Positions 27,801-34,508 of a DNA stretch of 64,000 nucleotides are shown piece after piece. The position numbers were made by a program, and so were the translations under genes. This DNA comes from Halorussus salinus (GTDB taxonomy: Archaea > Halobacteriota > Halobacteria > Halobacteriales > Haladaptataceae). The stretch covers positions 459,897-523,896 of the forward strand of contig NZ_SBIS02000008.1 of assembly GCF_004765815.2 (NCBI RefSeq). Direction: 5' to 3'. Positions within the stretch are counted from its first letter, which is position 1, and each line of letters opens with the position of its first letter. The notes below the pieces were generated by a model that was not told where the DNA came from, did no database searches, and saw only the letters and a list, made by a program, of their open reading frames with translations.

Positions 27801-28101
27801 CGTCGAAGCAGTGATACAGCGCGACCATCTGGTGGGACTTCCCGGACCCGTACGGACCGTAGAGGATGTGGGTCTGGCGCGGGTCCTCGCCGTCGAGCGA
27901 ATCGCGGAGGATAGTCAGCGTCTCGTGGAGTCCTTGGGTCGGGACCGTCCGGTCGAAGAACGTCGCGGCGTCGGACTCGAACTCGCTACTCTTGTCGATG
28001 TTGTAGAGTTTGACCTGCCCGTCGATGCGGCCTTCCTCGCGTAACTCCTCGCTGAGTGTTACAGTGTCCGAAATCGTAGTAGGGAGGGAATCGCTGGCCA
28101 T
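24892..28101 (-). CDS. DUF499-type giant AAA+ ATPase
   Basis: This 1069-aa predicted ATPase is of the DUF499/COG1483 type. The N-terminus has TVTLSEELREEGRIDGQVKL. Walker A is GPYGSGKSH (about 81-89) and Walker B lies in TVAFIADELEDWYD (about 176-189). Large helical middle and C-terminal regions follow, with a possible winged-helix part near 790-900. The last 80 residues are beta-rich (ETWDFEYQGD onward). DUF499 proteins recur with DUF1156 methylases and helicases in archaeal and bacterial defence islands; a DNA-moving or target-sensing motor is the likely role. It has its own TATA-like box (28131-28138) and heads the operon that continues into methylase 1 with a 6-bp gap. Confidence 0.85.
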   Translation of the reverse strand: MASDSLPTTISDTVTLSEELREEGRIDGQVKLYNIDKSSEFESDAATFFDRTVPTQGLHETLTILRDSLDGEDPRQTHILYGPYGSGKSHQMVALYHCFDDPSAASEWADGTIDGLGDALPEDAIPITVAMQYENNDYDYLWEPFFEALDYDVGSFESGGYPDVQTIEEAVGDRTVAFIADELEDWYDTLDDDRESANRAFLQSLLEATALPDLELYTIVSVLRKGSKVHDILDREDAVEVNMSSKVSKRDVLLHRLIDDVDDEAAREIVNGYVDAYETSDYVEVESGLREEMRETYPLHPELIETLESRYYESDDNQNTRGMIYLFSTLLLELRERTDLITHGDVDAETFEDELSKINFERPSACVSDIENRVRGEVEYGRRVLNTILLYSLNDSHGEGAEVSQIVVGTYQTGNRISDIYINLEQLHGVAWHLHKLNGKYAIREKRNPNALIRNAASDVSVASAKGEIADIVTELFGPGTHTVGFRTDDIRSVPDSRDVKVVVKSDEWGPEEVERVITDDGRGRNWRNTFVFVQPLPDEAIESGTRYIDKARYVEGARQVLADDALDRDIRARIEAMKSQEEEELRKELRRAYGEVVDGDDLLDEFETANPMDLDVFVFDGDEYSARNIASEAAADPFDLRGPTWTITQDLLDRKGETTPEDVYEEFLREPSYPIPGSVGAVIDAAEPALEDKSVLVHTAEDGFDESMDDLTPKTTIVHADPVETWTIEEVEEDLRTQFGGGTDEVDIGEYYEDLLTQTDVRIDGDEKDTLMMAVGRLTSDDAYVVVRGTKLLDEPQLDAAVRDVSEAELIGSAEIRDRIDAAIDRDGRASVERIVREIRGDPDVFLPPERTDTAVRKAVTDCLAENYLLEAGRRYLSDLGDRDPANVTLVPTVSTRVGEEILDYIEGVEPKGKFTVTQVRDRFGSSVSEAAVQTFLLRNLGEETAPEYTVGTNGSSDPSDWMNGYPFKKPGEVETWDFEYQGDSPTEMRKKWRQLHREGQLNYGSIKFVLPGSAGVPEEMRDIAATERTHVDTTLEADQPYTVFSKLFDKVPADATDIRVEMEFRKE

Positions 28102-28130
28102 TGGATATTGGTAGGATGAAGAAGGGCTTT

Positions 28131-28138
28131 CATAAGTA
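28131..28138 (-). promoter_or_regulatory. TATA-like box of the DUF499 gene
   Basis: The minus strand reads TACTTATG about 33 bp before ATG 28101, in the 94-bp gap behind methylase 2. It allows the ATPase and methylase 1 to be expressed separately from methylase 2. Confidence 0.45.
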
Positions 28139-28195
28139 CTACGGTGCCCGATTCCCGGTACGCCAGCGAGGAGAACCGCGAAATCGGCGTCGCAA

Positions 28196-30967
28196 TCAGA
28201 AGCTCGAAACGTCGCGGTCGCCGAGGAGTCGCCGGTACGTCTCGTCGCCCGTCGCGTCCGCGAGTCGAGCGGCGAGGGTCCGGAGGTCGTCGTCCACGTC
28301 CCACCGCTCCACGTAGTTCCCGACCGTCTTCCCGGCTTCGTACCGGTGGCGGAGGAACTGGAGTTTGTCGAGGGCGGTAATATTCTCGTCGCTGTTCCGG
28401 TCGAGGCGCGCTCGGATGTACGCCTGTCGCTCCTGATTGTCCCACGTGCCGAGTTCGAAGCCGTCGTCCGTCGAGAACAACCGCATCTCCCGCAACTCGT
28501 CTGCGTCCGCGTTCGTCCCGCGACAGAGCTTGGTGACGCTGTCGAGCGTCGGGTCCGACGCTTCGAGGAGGTCCACGAACACGTCTACGAGGCCGATTTC
28601 GCTCGCTTCTTGGACGATACCGTAGATTTCGTCCACCACGTCCTTGGCGTCCAAGATGTCCCCGTCGCGCCGGACGTTCCCGTGGTGTTTCGAGTACTCG
28701 CGGAAACAGACGCCCATCTCCACGACGCCGATGTCGCCCCGCGAGAGGTCGCGGCCCTCGGCCAACTCCTGTCGGGTCTCGACGGCCGCCTCGTAGATTC
28801 GGCTCCGGAGCGTCCGCCAGCTAATCGGGGTCCGGTCGCGCTCCGCTATCGGCCGGGCGACGACCACGATGTCGAACGACACCGCGTCGCCCGTGATGAA
28901 CTTCTGTACGTCCGCCGAAATCGGGTAGGTCGCCGTCACCTCGAACCCGCTGTCACAGAGGGCTTCGAGGAGTTCGCCCCACGACTCCGAATCGCTGTGG
29001 TGGTAGGTGAACGCCAGCACGCCGTCGTCGGTCAGGGCCTGCCGGATTACCGTGAACGCCTCGTGGAGTTCCGACTCGAAGTCCTCGCTGGTCTTGTCGA
29101 GGAAGGGGTTGGTGACGATGCTCTCGGCGCGCGGGGTCACGTCCCGGTCGAAGCCGTCGTACTCGCCCGAGAGGAGAAGCTTCTGCCAGACGTAGAAGTA
29201 GTCGGCGACTTCCGAGTAGATGACGTTGTCGTAGTACGGCGGGTCCGTGATTACCGCGTCGAACTCGTCTTCGAAGCCGAGGGTCCGCATGTCGCCGCGG
29301 TGGAGTTCGAAGTCCTCGCCGATTGGCGTCTCGAAGGGGTCGGTCTCGACGGACTCGCCCTCCTCGACGTATCGCTCGGTCGGCGCGTTGGCGTACGCGA
29401 CGCCCTCCCGAACCATCTCCCAGTTCTTCCGGAAGTTGCCCATGCCGTAGTCGGTCCCCCAGACGTTCGCCTCGGCGGGGCGCTGTTGGGGGGCAAACGA
29501 GTTCGTCTGGAAGAGGTCGTTGATGTGGTTCCGGGAGGCTTGGTAGCCGACCATCGCGTTGTTGAACCGGAGCATGTCGCTGAACGCCAACAGGAGGTAC
29601 TCGCGGGCGTTCTCGTCGTCCACGCCGTCGATGGCCCGCAGGAGCTTCGAGAGCGCGAGGAGTTGCCGGTCGTTGAACATGTCGGTCCACTGCTCGTAGC
29701 CGTGCTGGAACACGTCGTTGCCGCTAATCGAGGAGGCGGCCGTAATCGCGCCCTCCGGAATCTCCTCGTCGGGGACGTACGCCCGGAGTTCGGGCGACTC
29801 GTCCCACTCGGCGGCCGCCTCGGCGTACCGCTCGCGGTCGTACTCGCTGGGGGCCTCGTAGCCTTTCGCCTCGGAGATGTCTCGTCCGCGCTCGTCGCAC
29901 TCCCGACAGTAGTACTCGACGGCGTACAGTTTCCGGTCGTACCCGCCCTGCTCCTCGATAGCGTCGGTGATGCCGTACTTCCGGCCGCACTCGGGACAGG
30001 AGTAGTCGCCGTGACCCACCGTCCCGTCTTCGGGGACGAACTCGTGGAAACAGTGGTCGCAGGTCGATTCGCTCCGCCAGTCCTCGACGTAGGTCAGGTC
30101 CTCGCACGACGGGCAGTAGACGGTGTACTCGTCGGCCCGGTCGTACCGCCCCTTGGCGACGCGGTAGTCCGAGAACAGCGGTACGGCGTGACCGCACGAC
30201 ACGCAGTCCAGTTCCTTCACCCAGAGGTAGTGCATCACGTCGGCGAGGTGTCCGTCGGCGTCCCCGTCACTGTCGTCGGCGGCGGCGTCGGCGGTGTCGG
30301 CGGCGGCGTCGGCGGCGTCGTCGCCCTCCGCGTCACCGCCAGCGGCGGCCTCCGCGTCGGCGGCGTTCGGACACGGCGTCCGATAGTAGGACGCCAGCTC
30401 GTCGCCGACCGCCTCGCGGACCTCCTCGAAGGCCGCGTCGAGCGTCTCCACGTCGGTTCGCCCGGCCTCCATCTCCTTCTTCGTGACGAACCACGCCACG
30501 GGGTTGAGGTCGTTGCCGACGACCTCCGCGCCGAACCGCGAGGCTTCGACCAGCGAGGTGCCTCCTCCCATGAAGGGGTCGAGTACCGTCTTGTCCTCGA
30601 CGGTCACGTCCTTGGCGTAGAGGTTCCAGAGCGGCGACGGGTCGGTGGCCTCGACGGTCTCGACCCACGTGTCGAGGTCGTCGGTGCCGAGACCGAAATC
30701 GCTCAGTTTCGTGGTCTCCTCGCCCGGTTCGGTCGCGGTAATCTCGGTCTCGCCGTCGAGGAGGGCGTAGAGACAGATAGAACGAAAGACGCACCCGAGG
30801 CGACGGGCCCACCACTTGTGCATGGTGTAGATGGGACGGTAGTGCCGTTTGGCTCGGCCTTCCTTCTCGGCGATCTCGTTGATGCGCTCGATGGGGAACC
30901 CTCGCTCGATGGGAAGAGAGAGACGAGAAGCGTCTCGGTCGTCGTTCTGCCCGTCTCGGTGAGCCAT
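28196..30967 (-). CDS. DUF1156 DNA methyltransferase with Zn ribbons (methylase 2)
   Basis: This 923-aa paralogue of methylases 1 and 3 has the DUF1156 start LPIERGFPIERINEIAEKEG and YRPIYTMHKWWARR, DPFMGGGTS near residue 131, several CxxC pairs (CVSC, CPSC, CDHC, CPEC, CREC) and DPPYYDN near 573. The C-terminal block is GDIGVVEMGVCFREYSKHHG. Between CPN (about 200) and the first Zn ribbon it carries a roughly 40-residue Ala/Asp-rich insert (DAADAAADTADAAADD). It is evenly GC-rich from end to end, unlike its paralogues. It is leaderless from a TATA-like box at 30991-31000, divergent from the helicase. It probably has a DNA target different from its sisters. Confidence 0.85.
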   Translation of the reverse strand: MAHRDGQNDDRDASRLSLPIERGFPIERINEIAEKEGRAKRHYRPIYTMHKWWARRLGCVFRSICLYALLDGETEITATEPGEETTKLSDFGLGTDDLDTWVETVEATDPSPLWNLYAKDVTVEDKTVLDPFMGGGTSLVEASRFGAEVVGNDLNPVAWFVTKKEMEAGRTDVETLDAAFEEVREAVGDELASYYRTPCPNAADAEAAAGGDAEGDDAADAAADTADAAADDSDGDADGHLADVMHYLWVKELDCVSCGHAVPLFSDYRVAKGRYDRADEYTVYCPSCEDLTYVEDWRSESTCDHCFHEFVPEDGTVGHGDYSCPECGRKYGITDAIEEQGGYDRKLYAVEYYCRECDERGRDISEAKGYEAPSEYDRERYAEAAAEWDESPELRAYVPDEEIPEGAITAASSISGNDVFQHGYEQWTDMFNDRQLLALSKLLRAIDGVDDENAREYLLLAFSDMLRFNNAMVGYQASRNHINDLFQTNSFAPQQRPAEANVWGTDYGMGNFRKNWEMVREGVAYANAPTERYVEEGESVETDPFETPIGEDFELHRGDMRTLGFEDEFDAVITDPPYYDNVIYSEVADYFYVWQKLLLSGEYDGFDRDVTPRAESIVTNPFLDKTSEDFESELHEAFTVIRQALTDDGVLAFTYHHSDSESWGELLEALCDSGFEVTATYPISADVQKFITGDAVSFDIVVVARPIAERDRTPISWRTLRSRIYEAAVETRQELAEGRDLSRGDIGVVEMGVCFREYSKHHGNVRRDGDILDAKDVVDEIYGIVQEASEIGLVDVFVDLLEASDPTLDSVTKLCRGTNADADELREMRLFSTDDGFELGTWDNQERQAYIRARLDRNSDENITALDKLQFLRHRYEAGKTVGNYVERWDVDDDLRTLAARLADATGDETYRRLLGDRDVSSF

Positions 30968-31122
30968 ATTACTGGAACCTGTGGCGGGACCGTTTAAAAA
31001 CCTTCGTCAGTCGGGCGCTCCGGGGGAGCGTCCCGGCGGGTCGGCCGGTAGCGATGGCACCGACGCCGACCGCGACGGGAAAGAGTGTAATTTGATATAG
31101 GGGAAGGAAGACAGACCAACGC
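30968..31122. promoter_or_regulatory. divergent core promoter of the defence island
   Basis: This 155-bp gap has two back-to-back TATA-like boxes. TTTTTAAACG on the minus strand (30991-31000) lies about 28 bp before methylase 2. ATTTGATATA on the plus strand (31091-31100) lies about 27 bp before the helicase gene. Both spacings fit leaderless transcripts, so the two arms can be controlled together from here. Confidence 0.6.
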
Positions 31123-32994
31123 ATGGCCGACCCTGACCGGACGAGCGACGAATCGGCCAACTTCGTGTCGGTCGAAGTCACGGCCGAATCCGCCGACGCG
31201 CTCTCGGACGCGCTGTCGTCGGGCGACGAGACGCCCACTGGCGACCACGCGCGGCCGAGTCACGCGCGGTCGATTCACGCTCGCCGACTGCTCGCTGGCG
31301 AGGCCGACGCCTCGCTCCAGTCGCTCTCGACGCTCGACTCGGAAGCCGTGAAGCTCCTCGAACATCAGGTGGATGCGGCGTACCGCGCGCTGTTCGAGAT
31401 GAACGGGACGGCGTTGCTCGCCGACGAGGTGGGACTGGGCAAGACCATCGAGGTCGGGATGATTCTGAAGGAGATGGCCTACCGGGACACCACCGACTCC
31501 GTACTCGTGCTGACGCCCGCACAGTTGGCCCAGCAGTGGCAAGGGGAGTTGCGAGAGAAGTTCGGGCTAGAGTACGTCTGTAACTACGACGAGGAGTTCG
31601 AGGGGTTCGACGCCCACGACCGGATAATCGCCAGCATCGACACGGCCAAGAGCGACCGGTATCGGACGACCGTCCTCGCGCGCGACTGGGACGTACTCGT
31701 GCTGGACGAAGCCCACTACGTCAAAAACGAGGAGACCGACCGCTACGACCTGATAGACCGCCTCGCGTACCGGTACGCGTTCTTCCTCACGGCCACGCCG
31801 ATTCAGAACGACGTGACCGACCTGTACAACATCGTCTCGCTCCTGCGGCCCGGTCTGTTCGGCACGCGAGAGACCTTCAAACACTACTTCCTCGAAAGCG
31901 GTCAGGAGACGCTGGTCAACACGACCGAACTCAGGGACCGGCTCTCGGAGGTGATGATTCGCAACCGGCGGGCCGAGACGGATGTCGATTTCACCGACCG
32001 CCACATCGACACGCGGACGTTCGACCCGACGCCCGCCGAACGGGAACTCTACCGACTCGTCTCCGAGTACGTCGAAGGAGCCTACAGCCGAGACGGCGGC
32101 CAGAAACTCGTCCTCATGCTCCTGCAGAAGGAGGTCGTCAGCAGTCCCGCCGCACTCGCCCACACCATCGAGAAGCGCCTCCACGACCAGCAGGAACTCA
32201 CCAACCGCGAGGAGTTGCGGACCATCCGCGACCGAATCGACGACATCGAGACGGTGACCAAGCAGGAGCGACTGCTGGACATCGTGGACGAGGCGCGAGA
32301 GCGCGTCGAGAAGGGTCGGGTCATCGTGTTCACGCAGTTCCGGGCGACCCAGCGGGAACTCGTCGGGGCGCTCGCCGACGAGGGGTACGCGGTCCACACG
32401 TTCCACGGCGGCCATTCGAGCGACGAGAAGGAGGCCATCGTGGAGGATTTCCGGCGGGAAGGGGGTATCCTCGTCTCGACGGACGCGATGAACGAGGGCC
32501 GAAACCTCCAGTTCTGTAACGTCATGGTGAACTACGACCTGCCGTGGAACCCGATGAAGGTCGAACAGCGAATCGGGCGCGTACACCGCATCGGGCAGGA
32601 CCGGGACGTGTACGTGTTCAACGTCGCGTTGGACGACACCGTCGAGGAGTACGTCCTCGACAAGCTCTACCACAAGATAGACCTCTTCCAGCAGACGGTC
32701 GGCGAACTGAGTACGATTCTCTCGGGACTCGAACAGTCGGGGTCGAGTTTCGAGGACGAGATTTTCGAGCGACTCGTGAGCGCCGACTCGGAAGTCGAGT
32801 TGGAGAACGATTTCGACGCGATGGCGGTTGACCTCTCCGAGCAACGGGAGTTGGCCGAGAAGATGGAGCAGTTCAACGACGACGTGTTTTCCGGGTTCGA
32901 GTTCGGTGCCGGAGCCGACGGCGACGCGACGGGAGAGAGTGACGACAGCGACGCGAGCGACGCGACTCGGGACGCGGGCGGGGGCGGACGATGA
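31123..32994 (+). CDS. SNF2-family helicase/translocase (RapA/HepA-like)
   Basis: This 623-aa superfamily-2 ATPase has an N-terminal acidic segment (1-75). Motif I is ADEVGLGKT with Lys107, motif II is DEAH from residue 195, and motif III is FLTATPIQND. The second RecA domain has IVFTQFRATQREL, HTFHGGHSSDEKE and motif VI QRIGRVHRIGQDRDV (about 482-497). The layout fits RapA/SNF2 helicases that act in restriction-like systems (compare DrmD of class 1 DISARM, a related but distinct module). The tail after 590 is low complexity. It overlaps the next gene by 4 bp (ATGA), so the two products are made in step and probably work together. Confidence 0.9.
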   Translation: MADPDRTSDESANFVSVEVTAESADALSDALSSGDETPTGDHARPSHARSIHARRLLAGEADASLQSLSTLDSEAVKLLEHQVDAAYRALFEMNGTALLADEVGLGKTIEVGMILKEMAYRDTTDSVLVLTPAQLAQQWQGELREKFGLEYVCNYDEEFEGFDAHDRIIASIDTAKSDRYRTTVLARDWDVLVLDEAHYVKNEETDRYDLIDRLAYRYAFFLTATPIQNDVTDLYNIVSLLRPGLFGTRETFKHYFLESGQETLVNTTELRDRLSEVMIRNRRAETDVDFTDRHIDTRTFDPTPAERELYRLVSEYVEGAYSRDGGQKLVLMLLQKEVVSSPAALAHTIEKRLHDQQELTNREELRTIRDRIDDIETVTKQERLLDIVDEARERVEKGRVIVFTQFRATQRELVGALADEGYAVHTFHGGHSSDEKEAIVEDFRREGGILVSTDAMNEGRNLQFCNVMVNYDLPWNPMKVEQRIGRVHRIGQDRDVYVFNVALDDTVEEYVLDKLYHKIDLFQQTVGELSTILSGLEQSGSSFEDEIFERLVSADSEVELENDFDAMAVDLSEQRELAEKMEQFNDDVFSGFEFGAGADGDATGESDDSDASDATRDAGGGGR

Positions 32995-34352
32995 GCGGCG
33001 ACGAGGCGGCCGACTTCGCGCTCGACCGCACCGACGAGCGCGTGGACGCCTACCTCGGGGCGCTCCTCGGGGACAGCGACGTGGCCGTGGAACGTCGAGA
33101 CGACGAGTGGGAAGTCACCGCCGAGTCGGCCGACCCGACGGGTATCGGTCCGTTAGACGAGGCGCTGGCGGCGGCTCCCGAGGGCACGATTCGGTTGGTG
33201 GACCGCGACGAGGGCCGCGTGGGGCGCGGGGCGGCGGGCGGCGACCGCGAGGACCGTGACCCGGACCGCGACGACCTCGGCCCCGGCGAGTACGAACGAA
33301 CCGGCGACGGGGCGCTCGTGACCGCGATACTGGACGCCGACGCCGCGTCTGCACCGGTGGGCCACTGGCGCGTGGCGGACGGCGTGTCGGACGTGCCCGA
33401 CCCCGACTGGCTGGCCGAGTCGCCCGCGAGCGTGGTAGACCGGTCGTTCCGGTCGTACTACACGCGCCGGGCGGTCTGTCTCTGCTTCGAGGCGTCGATA
33501 GAGACGGTGAGCGAGTTCGAGCGGGACCTGCTGGTTCCGGTGGCGATGGACGCCGAGACCGAGGCGCGACTGCCGGGACTCGAAGCGTGGTTCGAGTCGG
33601 TCACGGCCGGTCCGGCGCTCGACCCCGAGCGCGTGGTCGTCGGCGGTGGAACCGCGAGCGACGAGTCCGCGGGTGATGGAACCGCGAGCGACGAGTCCGT
33701 GGGCGGTGGGGCCGCGGGCGGTGGGGTCGCAGACGACGACCGCTGGCCGGACGCCGAGGAGGTCGCCGATTTGCTGTCGGCGGGCCGGGAGTACGCCGAG
33801 GAGGCCGTCTCGTCGGCAGTCGAGTCGGTGCGCCGTCGGGCGACGCGAGCCGCGAACGTCGAGTTCGAGGAGTACGCCGACCTCAAGGGCGAGCGAATCG
33901 AGCAGTTGCGCGACGAACGCCAGCAGTTGTCCGAGCGACTGGACGCGATAGCGACGGAGTTGGACGAGGCCGCCGACCGGTCGGAGCGACTGGCCGCGTT
34001 GGACGAGCGGTCGGCGGTGCGCGACGAGCGCGAGGCGGTCGCGGCGGAACTCGACGCGCTGGAGACCGCGCGAGCCGAGGGGTTCCCCGTAAGGCGACGC
34101 GAGATTCGCGCGCGCCACAGCGTCGCGGTCGAACTCACGGCGACCGCGGCGACGGCGGTCGCCTACGAGAAGGGCGATTTGGTCGTGTCGGTGCGCGACG
34201 AGGGCCGGGCGGGGAGCTACACGGTGCCCTACGGCCGGGGCGTCGGCGTCGATGGGGACGCGGCGTGCGACCAGTGTGGGTCGCTCCTCGGGGCCGAGAA
34301 CCCGATTCGGGTGACGGACGCGGGACCGGCGTGTCGGTCCTGTCGGGAGTAG
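32991..34352 (+). CDS. unrecognised coiled-coil protein with C-terminal Zn ribbon
   Basis: This 453-aa protein is of no family I know. An N-terminal mixed domain (1-215) contains a helix-rich middle (YYTRRAVCLCFEASIETV). A Gly/Asp/Ser-rich repeated linker follows (about 220-250, units like GTASDESAGD). A long coiled coil spans about 255-370 (KGERIEQLRDERQQLSERLD onward). The C-terminal beta part ends in a Zn ribbon with Cys426/Cys429 and Cys448/Cys451. It overlaps the helicase stop by 4 bp, so it is very likely a dedicated helicase partner: a dimerising arm that could bind DNA or hold the helicase to the methylase or DUF499 ATPase. That role is inference from context. Confidence 0.78.
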   Translation: MSGDEAADFALDRTDERVDAYLGALLGDSDVAVERRDDEWEVTAESADPTGIGPLDEALAAAPEGTIRLVDRDEGRVGRGAAGGDREDRDPDRDDLGPGEYERTGDGALVTAILDADAASAPVGHWRVADGVSDVPDPDWLAESPASVVDRSFRSYYTRRAVCLCFEASIETVSEFERDLLVPVAMDAETEARLPGLEAWFESVTAGPALDPERVVVGGGTASDESAGDGTASDESVGGGAAGGGVADDDRWPDAEEVADLLSAGREYAEEAVSSAVESVRRRATRAANVEFEEYADLKGERIEQLRDERQQLSERLDAIATELDEAADRSERLAALDERSAVRDEREAVAAELDALETARAEGFPVRRREIRARHSVAVELTATAATAVAYEKGDLVVSVRDEGRAGSYTVPYGRGVGVDGDAACDQCGSLLGAENPIRVTDAGPACRSCRE

Positions 34353-34440
34353 GCCGGTGGAGTCGCGGTCGGACGCGAGGAGGCCGGTAGAGTCGCAGTC
34401 GGACGCGAGGAGGCCGGTGGAGTCGCAGTCGGACGCGAGG
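34351..34440 (+). repeat. 30-bp tandem repeat, three copies, over a stop codon
   Basis: Three contiguous 30-bp copies (34351, 34381, 34411) share the start AGGCCGGTGGAGTCGC and the end TCGGACGCGAGG; they differ at only a few bases. The first begins inside the TAG stop (34350-34352) of the coiled-coil gene. The period is a multiple of three. Confidence 0.9.
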
Positions 34441-34469
34441 AGGGCGCGGTCGTGCGAATCCATATACAG

Positions 34470-34479
34470 GTTTATCAAC
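34470..34479 (+). promoter_or_regulatory. TATA-like box of methylase 3
   Basis: GTTTATCAAC, with an upstream CATATAC, lies about 34 bp before ATG 34509. Methylase 3 can thus be transcribed apart from the helicase pair. Confidence 0.45.
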
Positions 34480-34508
34480 ACCAAGCCCAACAACAGCGGT
34501 ATCTACCC

